DNA of 64,000 nucleotides from Chrysoperla carnea (taxonomy: Eukaryota > Arthropoda > Insecta > Neuroptera > Chrysopidae): contig NC_058339.1 in the NCBI RefSeq assembly GCF_905475395.1, forward strand, positions 80,442,520 to 80,506,519, in the 5' to 3' direction. The notes under the pieces were generated by a model. That model ran no database searches. It was given only the letters and a program-made list of their open reading frames with translations, and was not told the origin of the DNA. This document shows, piece after piece, positions 1 to 13,700 of this stretch (position 1 is the first letter of the stretch; every line of letters begins with the position of its first letter). The translations under genes and the position numbers were made by a program.

Positions 1-530
1 GTTTTAAACTAAAATTGTTAGTTTTTATATGAGGATCAACTTTCTAATTTAAAAATTTATTGTATCCCTTACCGTTTAGGATCTAAATTGGCTATTAAAG
101 CCGAAGAACTGCGCCCAATCTGATGTCAGAACATGATATCCCCCATCAAACTCTGCAACTTTTGTTGAAGTTATTTTTTGATTGGTTAACTACAAAACGA
201 GATATGTAGGTGTATAGATTAAAATGACCCACCCTGTAAATGGATCGTTTAATTTAAAGTAGTATAGCAGTATCTAGGGTCACAGTTTCACTTCCTTTAT
301 TTAAATTCATTCTAAAGATCACAGTTCCTTTTTTGTTAGTTAGTACCATCCACTACGAGAATCAGATATTTTTCCCCGCTATATATAATTTTTACGCGAT
401 ATTTTATGTTTTAATATTAGGCTACAAGCCAATGCTAAAATTTTTCGGGCGAAATGATCCACTGGGAATCATGTTGAAAAAGGTGAACCTGAATGTAAAT
501 GTAAGTTTAAGCAGCAAACCAGCAGTAAGG

Positions 531-763
531 TGAACCAGCAAATATATTGCTGGATACTAACTCAGAATAAGTGTTCGAAGCGAATTACATAAATGCCGTA
601 CAGAAATAAGTCACGTAGGAAATTAATGGGAGATCAATATTTTTTTTAACTTCCGGTACCGATTACCGAAGTTATCAAATTAATTTTTGCATGGCATTTA
701 TGTTACTCGCTTCGAATACTTATGCAGAGCTATTATCCAGCAACGCCGTACGTATTTGCAGGG
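531..763. repeat. Inverted-repeat (foldback) element in the PPP4R1 intron
   Basis: The left arm (TTGCTGGATACTAACTC..., then GTTCGAAGCGAATTACATA) is repeated in inverse, with few mismatches, at about 690-750 (TATGTTACTCGCTTCGAATA, then ...TTATCCAGCAA). The arms are about 55-65 bp, separated by about 95 bp of AT-rich sequence. There is no open reading frame inside. It is probably a MITE or foldback relic; the superfamily cannot be told. Confidence 0.6.
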
Positions 764-1627
764 CTGAGACTTTTAATTCTCACATGTACCGCGCAATACT
801 GACGCTATAATCCTTAAACTTACTTTTACAAAAGTAAAAACAGTACACAAATTAGAATTTTTTCAAAATAAAAAATATTTTAGTGTTTTTTCATCAGTTA
901 TAAGCAAAAACGTACTCTTGTGATTTTTCTCGAGACGCTAAGAAATAAGAATTATTTTTATAAGAAAAAAGTGTTATTTTTTCTATCTCTTAAGAGAGAA
1001 TTCGTTTAACTAACGCAACTCTTTCGCTACGAATTTGTTTTATTTTTAAGTTTTATTTTTTTAACATGTACATCAAAAATTAATTCTCATTTTCTGATGA
1101 AAACTAAATTATTGATAAAAAAAGGCGTTGTTGTTTGGTTTTAAATTTAATTCATGTTTCGTATCATTAAAAGTACGTATAGTTTTTCATTAAAAAAAAA
1201 TTAGCTTCTTGAAAATCTTATCATTATTATTATTTGAAAACTTGTCATAAAATTAGAAACCAATAACGGCAGTAGATTTGTATGGGATGTTTTCAAATTA
1301 ATTATGTTGAACTAATGCATGGATTAAAATTTCAACGTTTAGACATTTATCATTTGAAATTTCTAGCCTCTTGCATAAAATCTAACTTCCACTTATCGTT
1401 TTTTTTTGTTGATTAAGTGTTTTTTAACATGTATGTCAAAAAATTAACTCACATACAAAAATATGAATTTGCTGTTAACGACGAGGAAAATTGAAAAACA
1501 GAAGAATAACAATGAAAACTAAATTACTGATGAACAAAAAAAAAAAAAGCGTTGTTTGATTTTAAATAAAATTCATATTTCATGTATCATCAAAAGGTTG
1601 AAAGTAGTATAGTAGATAGGCACTTAC

Positions 1628-1757
1628 CGATTCCAAGCGTGTTCAGAGATGACACATTTCTGAAGTTGTTCCAATGGTCTGAGGTTACTATCATCACCTG
1701 CCACCGAATGTACATTGGATTCCAGCATTTCATCCCCATCACCATTATCTCGACCCC
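1628..1757 (-). CDS. PPP4R1: PPP4R1 coding exon 3
   Basis: The exon is bounded by a TTATTATTATAG acceptor and a CG|GTAAGT donor. It is visibly richer in G+C than its surroundings. It opens with two bases that complete the glycine codon left by exon 2, encodes 42 full codons ending AWN, and closes two bases into an arginine codon. The LxPLxxLxK...SExxxNR pattern is the link to PPP4R1. The open frame continuing upstream of the acceptor is intron read-through. Confidence 0.72.
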
Positions 1758-4700
1758 CTATAATAATAAAACAATGCCAATCATACATCAATCTATATCG
1801 ATGCGATGGAGTTAGGTAGCGATGCACAGCTCTCTCTGTGTTCGCTTTTATTATAACAACAACAAAAAAACCTGTGATTGATTCAATTTCGTGTATAAAC
1901 ATTGAGTAAATTGAGTTATGTACCTCAATAAATATAGGTATGGTACTATACAAATCCGAATATAGTATGTGACCAACCCAACTTGGTCGATTGCTTGCCA
2001 ACTTGGTCGAAGGAATAATATCACCTTGTAATTGGTTTTTTGAACATTCTGCTAAAAAAATTCAAGTGAAGTTTTTTCTCCGGGATTATCTTTATTTGGA
2101 TGCAAGAAATGACTTATGAAAAGTCATTATTCAAAGTCAAATTATTCATGGTTTTTTCAAGCATCTCGTAAACATTTTTATATAAAACAAGAGTAAACAA
2201 ACAATTGCCTGAGTTAATTGTCGAAATACCATGTATGGACAGTGTTGATTACTCTGTCTGATACTATAACTGATATAACCATAACATACATACTATACAA
2301 TTTTGTGCTCTCACGGGTAAACAGTGATGTTTACGAAAAAATGTTGTTTAATATTTTATAAGGAACATTTTTTACATTTAAATTTTTGTTCTATCTCTAA
2401 CGGTTTACAAGATAGGTCCTACGCAGCAAAGACCCAAATGACCTTATGACTCCTTAGAAAAATACGAAAAAATCGAGTTTATTTGGCGATTGGCCGAGTA
2501 ATTTTCGAAAAAAATGATATTTCGGATCGATTGCCGGTATTATCTCGAGAATTATTCGCCCAATCGTTAAATGATACCGATTTTTGTATTTTTTCGGGTC
2601 AAAATTACCTTATATACAGAGTTTTATCGAAATTGGAGACGATAAATTTGTATCGATTTTTTGCAATTTTTTCAAGGGGTACCCCTTAGAAAAAATTCGA
2701 AAAAATCGTAAACAATTATTTGTTTCGGAATTTGATGAAACTCAGTTTATAAGGTAATTTTGACCCAAGAAATTCAAAAATCGAGTTTATTTGGCGATTG
2801 GCTGAGTAATTTTCGAAAAAAATGATATTTCGGATCGATTTCCGGTATTATCTCGAGAATTATTCGCCCAATCGTTAAATGAAACCGATTTTTGTATTTT
2901 TTGCCTCAAAATTACCTTATATACAGAGTTTTATCGAAATTGGAGACGATAAATTTGTATCGATTTTTTGCAATTTTTTCAAGGGGTACCCCTTAGAAAA
3001 AATCGAAAAAATCGTAAAAAATTATTTGTTTCGGAATTTGATGAAACTCAGTTTATAAGGTAATTTTTACCCAAGAAATTCAAAAATCGAGTTTATTTGG
3101 CGATTGGCCGAGTGATTTTCGAAAAAAATGATATTTCGGATCGATTTCCGGTATTATCTCGAGAATTATTCGCCCAATCGTTAAATGAAACCGATTTTTG
3201 TATTTTTTGGGTCAAAATTACCTTATATACAGAGTTTTATCGAAATTGGGGACGATAAATTTGTATCGATTTTTTGCAATTTTTTCAAGGGGTACCCCTT
3301 AGAAAAATTCGAAAAAATCGTAAAAAATTATTTGTTTCGGAATTTGATGAAACTCAGTTTATAAGGTAATTTTGACCCAAGAAATTCAAAAATCGAGTTT
3401 ATTTGGCGATTGGCCGAGTAATTTTCGAAAAAAATGATATTTCGGATCGATTTCCGGTATTATCTCGAGAATTATTCGCCCAATCGTTAAATGAAACCGA
3501 TTTTTGTATTTTTTGCCTCAAAATTACCTTATATACAGAGTTTTATCGAAATTGGAGACGATAAATTTGTATCGATTTTTTGCAATTTTTTCAAGGGGTA
3601 CCCCTTAGAAAAATTCGAAAAAATCGTAAAAAATTATTTGTTTCGGAATTTGATGAAACTCAGTTTATAAGGTAATTTTTACCCAAGAAATTCAAAAATC
3701 GAGTTTATTTGGCGATTGGCCGAGTGATTTTCGAAAAAAATGATATTTCGGATCGATTTCCGGTATTATCTCGAGAATTATTCGCCCAATCGTTAAATGA
3801 AACCGATTTTTGTATTTTTTGCCTCAAAATTACCTTATATACAGAGTTTTATCGAAATTGGAGACGATAAATTTGTATCGATTTTTTGCAATTTTTTCAG
3901 GGGGCACCCCTCACAAAAATTCGAAAAAATCGTAAAAAATTATTTGTTTCGGAATTTGATGAAACTCAGTTTATAAGGTAATTTTGAAAAAAAAAATTAT
4001 AGTTAAAACTAAAATTTAACGTTTTTTGATCGATTTTCAACCGATTTGACATACCTAGGTCCGCCCAAAGCCATATTGCCATATATAATGGGATAAAAAT
4101 AGCTTTTAGTAAAGCATTTGGATGCAAAAATATTTTTGAAATTTTTCTTGATTCTGAGAGATTTCAAATTTTTACGCTTTCAAAGCTTTCCTCCAAGCTC
4201 GTAGGCGTCACCCTAACTATAAGGGTTTACTAACGAATATTCGGACTCTTATAGTAACATATACATCATTCAATTCATAGCTGCGACCAACCTAACTTAA
4301 CCTATACACAAAATCATACAGAGTGGTTTATAAAAAAAAGTGATACACACGATTTATTATGGTTTGTAAATCAAGTACGTTACAGTTTCACAAATAATAA
4401 CAATTGTATGAACCACCAGGTAATAAACTTTATTTCATATCTACGTTGAAATTTTATTTGTTCTATATATATATAATAAATTTAATTACATTAACCAAAA
4501 CAAATAACAATTGAAAATCGAATACAAATATCAAGGGGTGCTTTTACTTCTATTCGGATTGACATGATAACTTGATAATTCGAATTACAATCTTTTTATA
4601 AAAATCAAAATTTGATATATTTTTTTGACCAGGGTAGACAACTTATAAGAATATTGCTACCCTCGAATCTTCTGCTCTATTGTTATCCTCGAAGGACCAC

Positions 4701-7700
4701 ACGTCGTAAAAATGAAGGAATTGGTCTATTTTTTTGTTAATTAGATCGAAAAATGGGTTGGAATTTTTATTAAAGCGCAACTGACATAAACTATTGAAAT
4801 TCTTTTTAGAAACTTTCCAGTTTAGAAAAAATTTTTTTTTTATTTGTATTATTTAATGTGTTTAGAATTAGAAAACTGAAACTCCAAAAATTGAAAGAAG
4901 TTTATGAGGGAATATTTGTCTTATTATAGTGGTCCAGGAAACGCTGATTAATTTTAGGTAATTATATTAATAAATTAATAATATACATTAAAAAAGGATT
5001 AAACGGTTTCCACGATTCTGAAAAAAACTATTTGACCTACCGACTTAAGGATGTACGAGCACCAAGGCAATTATAAATAAAAAGCTTGATTTTTTATATC
5101 AAGTTGGACAAAGCCTAAATCAATTATGAAAATTTTAGGGGGGGGGTTGTCCGATTATTTAAATAAATAAATGGCTTCAAAAGTAGGCACATTTAACATT
5201 GATTTTTATTTCTCCAAAACTAGGTGAAAAGTTAAAACCTTTATAAATTTTTGAAAAAAAAAACCCCGTTGTACCCGACTTATTAAGGGTGTATGAACAC
5301 GGTAGTGGAGACACAAATTTAAAAAATATATTTTTTCTATTTTGATGATGAATTATGTTATAACTTGACAATACAAGACGAAAACTAAGACTAAAATTTT
5401 TCGATATTAGGAATAATTTTAAAATATCGTGAATTGATAATTTTGTTATTATTTAGCTTTCAATATTTCGAAAACTAAGGCAGATACTACCTTAAAACTG
5501 TGTGCAACTTTTTGACAAAAGCTACAACCAGTGCCCTTTATTGCCATTTTTATATCAATTTTAAAAGAAAAAGCTCGGTTTTTTTTCAAAAAAACTTTGT
5601 GAATGAAAATATGGATAGAAATATTTTTCGAAGAAATCTTAACAATTTATGTGAGTTGCGTCGGTATTCAAGTCTCAATCTATTACTCGCGCTTAAATTA
5701 TTCGACATCGCCAAATCTCCAGGGAATAAATAATTCGATATTATTCCAAAAAGCATAGTTTATTTATGATTACGAAATTTTGTATAAAAATAAATTTCAT
5801 CTCAATACAAAATAAATCAAAAAAAAAAAGTTAATGCATCACCATGTGTGTTTAGAGTAGACGACGGACGCAATGCTGGTCGGACGTCGGACGTACGTTA
5901 TACATACAAACAAACACCCAAGTATGACGCACAACGTGCGTCTATGTTTAAAATAAATCTTGCAAAACTTTAAAACTACACATTCCATAGATGAAAATAG
6001 TTCAAATATAATCATCATATTAAAAATGGATCACACGTTTCTTCAAATGCAACCATCTTGTTCTATTATGTCTGTCTAGAATCTAAAACGATATTTGGCA
6101 TCAAGTTTTACGTCTAAAATAGTCCACACATTACATTTTACCACACTTTCAAAATTGTTGTTGTGGTTAAAATTACGAGGTCGAATTTCGATCTAGATAA
6201 TGAGAAATTTTGTGTTCTAATACCTACTATAAAAAGCTACTCTTAATAAGAAACAATTATTCTCATGATTAAGGTTCTACAGATTTGATTGGAAAACTTC
6301 AAAAATCGTGTAATTCATCCCGACTTCCGATATTAACTTAAATCCTCCAGTTCAATAAGAAGTTTTTTCGATTATTTGGTTTATATCCAGGTAAAGATAT
6401 TTAAGATGTAGGCTAGAGCCAAATAATATGTCGCCAGAAAAAAAAATTATGCCTGATTTATTAAATCACACTGTATAAAATAGATACACGCAAATAACCT
6501 AGAATTTAAAAATAGAAAAAAATGTTATATTTTTATAATAGCATTATTAATTGAAGGGGGTGGAAGAAACCCTATTAAAAATAAATTCACAATAAATATG
6601 CGTATTTTCCAATGAAAATAAAAGTGAAAAAAAAAAAGTTTTTAATAAAAATGAAAGTAAAAAAATTTAACCCATATATTTATTTTATTTATACACATAA
6701 TATTGAAATGAAGGATTTTCACGATGAAAATACAGTCAAAATGTATTTTCCTTTCCTCACAAATGTATAACGAATTATCTTCCACAGAGAAATCTCATTA
6801 AGAGCTAATTTGATGACTCACTAACAATTATCCTATTCCGAGAAAAAATGAAGGTTCGGTCGTTAAAAGATAAGTTGGAAACAAGCCCAATGAACAAAAT
6901 AAAGTGAACTCGACTGAAGGAAACTAATTCGAAGGAAAGTTGGTCGCGTTATCAGATTTGATGTTTATTCAGATATATACAGGGTGTCTCATGACTCGAT
7001 GTACATAGCTTAAGAACGTATTCTTTGGACAATTTTAAGTCTAAAGTGCCTTATATACTTTTGTCTAAAACTATATAGTTAAGGAGTTATGGGCACTATT
7101 ATGTCTCCAAAGATAATAGTAAAGAGAAGTAAACTTATTATTAAATTAATCTGGTAAACTATATATTTGTTTTGTCATATTGTTGTTATGGTGACATTTG
7201 ATTGGTTATGGTTGTGCTTTTTATTTTTATGTAGTAATTTAAGATTAATTTAATGACTAAATTTACAAATCCAGAATATACCAATATTTCCTTTATTTAC
7301 GGATATTGTGACGGAAATGCAAGAGCGTCAGTGTAGAAATATCAACGGGGGTTTCCTGATCGAATAATTGCTAATAAAAAAGTGTACTTAAATGTGCATT
7401 GTCATTTGGCAGAAAAGAGTAATTCTTAAAATTGTCGAAGATAGTCCTTCTAGTAGGTGTACGAAAAACAATTTTTGATTAAAAAAAACAATAAATAATG
7501 TCTTTATTAGTTAAATTCAATAGAGCCCATTACTCCTTAACTATTGGATTTTGGAAAAAAGTATATACACATTTTCGACTTAAAATTGTCCAAAGAATAC
7601 ATTCTTAACTATGTATATCGAGTCACGGGACACCCTGTATATATTTATATTTCAGCCGAGGATTTTCAAATTTGGCTCGATTCGTCGTTATAATAGGTTT

Positions 7701-10700
7701 TGACTGTATATGTGAAATTCTTTTACTATTCACTAAATTTTAAGTATATCATATGATTACCTTTGAAAATACTTTTTTATTATGTGTAGGGCTTTATTAT
7801 TAGGGTTGCGTAATTAGGGTATGTCATTGTTTTAAGCTGTTATATTCTTACAAGTAAAAAATAAAAGGGTAAAATTTAATATGAATTTATAATCATAATT
7901 GTTATTTTCACTTAATTTTACCGAATTGCCTGAAAGGTAACAGATATAACAACTTGTTGGTTGTATGGAGCGGCAACAAGAATCTATTTTTAGTATTCCC
8001 TGACAATTCCGAATTTTTTTTAAGCCAAAGTGAAGTTTAATGTCGTAAAAGGTATAAATGCTTCATTTTTATATTTTCAAAGTATCATAGGATTTTAGTA
8101 GATACCTAGAAAATTGTACGTTAATGGCCGTGGTTTACGGGTGTTAATTGAATTTTCTTTAATTATCTCCCTTTATTTTCATTCAAATTGAAAGCAAAAT
8201 TTTTGATTTTTTGTGATTTAAGCGGTAAAAAAATTTCACCAATTTAAAAAAAAAAAATGTTTTTGTAGAGCAATTATGAAACAAAAATCCGGTTCATTTG
8301 AATAGACGATATGTCATTTCAAACTATGCATCCTCTCTTCAAATTGAGTTTTATCGAAGTTGGAGGCATAAAATGTTCTCGATTTTTTTTCAAATTTTCT
8401 TAAATATTTAATTTTTTTTTTTGCCTTAAAGTCGATAAAACTGGGTGGGTATGGTAAATTAGATCCAAAAAATACAAATTCTTTTTACGATTGTCCGAAT
8501 ATTTTCTATTATATCGGCCAAAATTTAATATTAACCATAATTTTTCGGCTGTAACTCCGAAAATGCTTATTTAGTCGACAGTAACACTGGATTTTTTTTA
8601 TTTTTGTTTTCTTTAACCTATATATTCCAAAAGTAAGGACAACAAAAATTTTGAGTTTATTAATAAAATTGCAAAAATCAGATTATCGCAAAATCGAAAA
8701 GATCAAATACAGCACTCAATCAGAGGTGGACATTATTGGATTAATTTTTTATCGGAATAATTATTCGATTAAACAATAAATCATGCCTTTTTTATTTGCG
8801 TTATTTTATTCGTATAAATCTACGAAAAATATTTATTCGATACAAATAATGTATCGAATAATCCAAATTGTGCAGTCAGCCACAAAATTAGCAACAAGTA
8901 ACATAAGAGTAATTACGATTAGCAAATTCATACTGATCATGACTACTTGGTAGTCGAAATACGTATTTATAAAATACCAAAAACTGATCTAGGAAATTGG
9001 GGCAAAAAAAGAAATTTAACACGAATAATATTTTAATTGATTCCTTTTTCGTTCTTATTAATCTAGTTCAATTATTGTAATTTTTACTTAAAAGCATTGT
9101 TAAGCCTTCAAAGCTACTTTGAAGTTTAAACTTCTTTGAAGATTATAACTTGGACAGCGTTATAGGTAAGAAAATGAGTTTGAAAATACAAAAAGAAAAA
9201 ACCTTGTACTCCATATTAAAAACATAAAAAAAATAACTAAAGAAAAACTTACATAGACCACAAGTCAAATGCAATATAACACAAAAAACTTAAATTTATC
9301 ATCAATAAGAAGAAAATGATAAACAGATATTTTCATAACCGATATAACTGAGTGAGATAGTTGATACCTTGTGCATCATCACAGAGTAGGTAAGTAGATA
9401 CGAGTACCTATCTACTATATAGATCAATATAATAGTTAATAGTAGATTTTACAAGGCTTCTCAAAATATATTACCTACCAACAGCCCCATGAAATAGTTT
9501 ATTTCAAAACGGCTACCTTTTGGATATTTCTTTTCTCACTGAAATAAGGTAGAGATGAAGTACTGACACCTGCGAGCGATTGTGTTAAGTGCGTTTACTA
9601 GTACGCATTCCCGAAAAAAGACGTATAATTGCTGGACATTCATTCCGTTACTAACACCGCGCCAGATATTATTCTAATTTTTGTTTTTTAATTAAGGAAT
9701 ATAATTTTAATTTGTCAGGCAACAAATTAAAATAATTTGTATAACAGCTTTCAGATGTAATACGTACTTCAATAATAGCTAAGTTCAATCAGGAAGCAAA
9801 TATCTGATAGTCGTCTTAAAAAAAGTTGTCTCGAAAATGTCGCTAGCTCTCGCAAAAACATGGTTTCTCTATCTTCGTCCCTTTGCAATATTTGCGTGCA
9901 AAATTCTCCCTTTATATCATTTCTTCTTTTGGCGCTATAAAAATAGCCATCGGAAAATGAAAATCCTCAAATTTAGGACGACTATATCTGCAGCGATTAT
10001 TTTAAAATAAAATCCTTTCATGAAATTGAATTTGTTTTAGTTCTATAAGACGGGCTTGGTATTATAAAAAAACTTCAGATCCAAAAATTTGGGTTAATTT
10101 AGAATCTACGAACAGCTATTATTGATATTTTGAAGCATGAAACCTTTAGATGGTTGAAACATATTGAACGAATGAATTAAGAGAAAATTACGACATAAGT
10201 TACGTATAAATCACTAAACCTGATAATCGACCAGCCTACTAAGAAAAAAGTGGTTCAATGAGGTTACAGGCAGATCTGCATAAACTTAGAATCCAGAAAA
10301 TAAAAGTTCTGGTACAAGCACGAAAAAAATAGTCATCTACCATTATTAATCAAGAGGAAGAAGGTATTAGTTTAAAATTTAAGTTGTGATACGCCAGGAG
10401 AATCAAGCAAAAGTAGTTTTTTTCATATATTTTTTTGGGCAAAATGGAAATAATTTGCAGTTTAAGTTGCGATATTCTTACAATACCGTAATGCTAGTAT
10501 TTCAGAATATACAAAATGTCTTCTTTGTTTGATAATAACAAAAACTACGTTCCATCCGAAGGGGGGATTTTATTAAAGCCTACGATAGGCCTTCCAAAGA
10601 GAATAGAATTTAGCCACGTAGTTTATGGACGCTTCCTAATCGAGCCAGGGAATAGAAATATTCGCAGTTGATAAATAGAGGCAAAACGTCATTCATTTCT

Positions 10701-13700
10701 TTCTGTTCGGAAGGGCGAACCATTAATAAAGAATTGAAGAAGAGAAGATTCGGACGATGTATATTACTCTACTTCCCATAGTTCATCGCCGGGAGGCATA
10801 CAAACTCTAGCACGTGACCTTCTATTTGGAGTAGATACTCCTCAAATAAGATATTCCCAATTTTGAAACACTTTGTCCAATATATAACGTATAGCCTTTG
10901 TTATACATATATATGGGAACTATGTGAATAACGCCACACCCGATTTCCTTTTATATGTATGTCTGTATGTACATTAGTGAAATTGCATTTTCATCTGGTG
11001 TCCTATGACATTAAATGACCATAATACATTTTATGCAAACGATAATACATGCATTCATACATCCATAGATCCATGCAAACATACGGTTGTAAAAAGCTGT
11101 TTTACTGTCCACATGATGTGTGTGACACACTGACTGTGTCTGTGTGTGTCATGACACACCAGCTAATAACACCCCCATCTCTATACAAATTATGTATTAA
11201 TTTTCCTATTCTAATTTTTCTTTCATAATTTAATCAAATTGAAAATAATTCGATAATTTTAATGCAGTGTGTTATAATACAATGTCTTTTTTTTATATGT
11301 TTATTCATTTCTTTTTGAAATTGATTTTATAGTTAAGGATGTACGAGTGCCAGGTCAATTTTGGATAAAAAGCTTGATTTTTTTAAAATACGAAGTTGGA
11401 AAAAGTCTAAATCAATTCTGATAATTTATTGACGGGTTGTTCGATTATTTAAATAAATAAATGATTTCAAAAGTAGGCATATTTAACATTCGTCATATGA
11501 AAAAACGGTAGATGGATGATATGTTTTCATAGATTTCTCCAAAACTAGTCGGTGGCAATTAAAAAGTAAAGTTAAAACCTTAATAAATTATTTAAAACAA
11601 ACAAAAAAATCCGTTGTGTCCGACTAATTAAGGCTGTATGAGCACGTTATTGGGGACACAAATTAAATAAAATTATTTTTTAAATTTTGATGGTGAATAA
11701 TGTTATAACTTGGCAATATAAGACGAAAAGTAAGAATAAAATTTATCGATATCTGGAGTATTTTCAAAATATCGAAACAGAAAATTTTGTTAATTATTAA
11801 GCTTTCGATATTTCGAAAACCAAGGCAGATATCGAAATATTGTATTCTCATTTTCTACATTCATCATCAAAGTTTAAAAATAAGGTACAAATAATTTGAA
11901 CCAGAATTCTAAGCTTGCCTTGGCACTCGTACTATCTTAATATGGTTTCAAAAATGGCGAGATTGTTGGGCATCAGATCAAGATTGGGACCAAGACACTG
12001 TTCAACGTTGGGTGTCAAGTTTGGTTTCACTCTACACGGTAAGAAATTTTTGCCCAAAAACTACGCATTAACTGATAATTTTTTAAATCTAAATTTTAAA
12101 AAATAAAGTATGCATCACGAAATTTTAATGTTTTTTCATATTCCTTTGAAAATTATTGGGCCAAATTAGGTACATAAACGTCTATAAAGATACAACCAGG
12201 GAAGAGGTATTGCCATATAAACTAACCATGATATACATGCCATTAGGAACTGAGATTTTTTCCTAAAGAAAATAAACCAAAAATGGAAAAATTGGTTGTA
12301 TTAAATACTCCAAAACCTGAAAACGGCAGGCCGTGCTTGCTCGTACAAGCTTGTATTAGAGGTTATCAGACTTTATATAGTTCCGAAATCAAATTGTTGG
12401 ACGTCTAGAATTGTTGGAAGTTGTTTATTTTTTTTAAGAAACATTTAAACTTTTGTTCTATCTCTAACGGTTTAAAGATGGGTCCTACGGATCCAAGACT
12501 AAATTGACCTATGTTGCTCATTTACGATCTCGGCCTCACTTTTTACGTCCTTAGCACGCTATACAAATTTCAGCTTGATGTCTCTTTTCGTTTTTGAGTT
12601 ATCAAGTTGACGGACGGACGGCCGGACAACTGAAAATCGACTAATTAGGTGATTTTATGAACACCTATACCAAAACTTTGTTCATAGCATCAATATTTTT
12701 AAGCGTTACAAACTTGGGACTAAACTTAGTATACCTTGGTATATTTCATATACATGGTATAACAAGTATCTATAAATTTCGTCAAATAATTTTATTGCCA
12801 ATGACTAGATCATTTATTACAGCGTTTGTTTCCAAGACTTGTGTCATACCATGAAAATTGTAAAGGCTCCACATTACTCGAAATAATTCAAAACAGCTTC
12901 TTCCGGGAAAAGATTTGGTATCAAATCAAACATCAAAGAGTTGTGACTTAAAAGATTACTTCCAAAAATGGTATGAATTGGTATATTTCTCAAAAAAGAT
13001 TCAATAATTTAAAATTTTCGTAAGGCACAATTTAAAAATATGTTTCAGGTTATACCGTTTTGTCAAAAAACTGTACAACTTAATTATAGAGATAGAAAAA
13101 AGAAGTTTAACCAATTGAGAATTTAACCAAGAAGAAGTTTAACCAAGTTTAAATAGGCTGGTTTCAATGAATTAATGACGCTTTCCCGCAAATCGATTTC
13201 AAAATATTAACATATATTAAAAAATTTGAATCCATATTTAAGTTCAATAATCGCTTGAAAACATTGAGCCCTAAATTTTACGGATTGGATCTAAGACTGT
13301 TTGCTTGAAAAAATTGATTCAATAAGAAAAATTTCAAAACATTATTTAAACATGATTTTCATCCTCCCGATGTAACGTAAATGTTTTAGAAAACCTGATG
13401 AAGCCAGTTTTAATAAATTCTTTTTAAATACCCACGCCCAGAAATACAATTTGTAGTCTAATTCTAGTTAAAAAAAAACAGATACAATTAGAAAAATTTT
13501 GCATTTATTCTCAATTGATGTAGAAAAATCTCTCAAATGCAAGGAACTAATTATAAAATGAATCGAAAAAGTTTCGAAATAAAAAATAAATTTCAAAAAT
13601 TTTCAATTAAAAAATCTAAGCCACCTGTTAGCATCATTTAATTAAAATCCAAAAACACATCGTAAATTCTTATCGAAAAATTTTTCGAATATCAAATCAG

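Noticed and set aside
1758-2001. N-terminal part of the 125-codon minus frame over PPP4R1 exon 3
   Set aside because: It lies upstream of a clear TTATTATTATAG acceptor and reads intron sequence; only the part up to 1757 is exon.
2483-2689. 68-codon ORF in the satellite
   Set aside because: It lies wholly within the first unit of the tandem array and is interrupted in other units.
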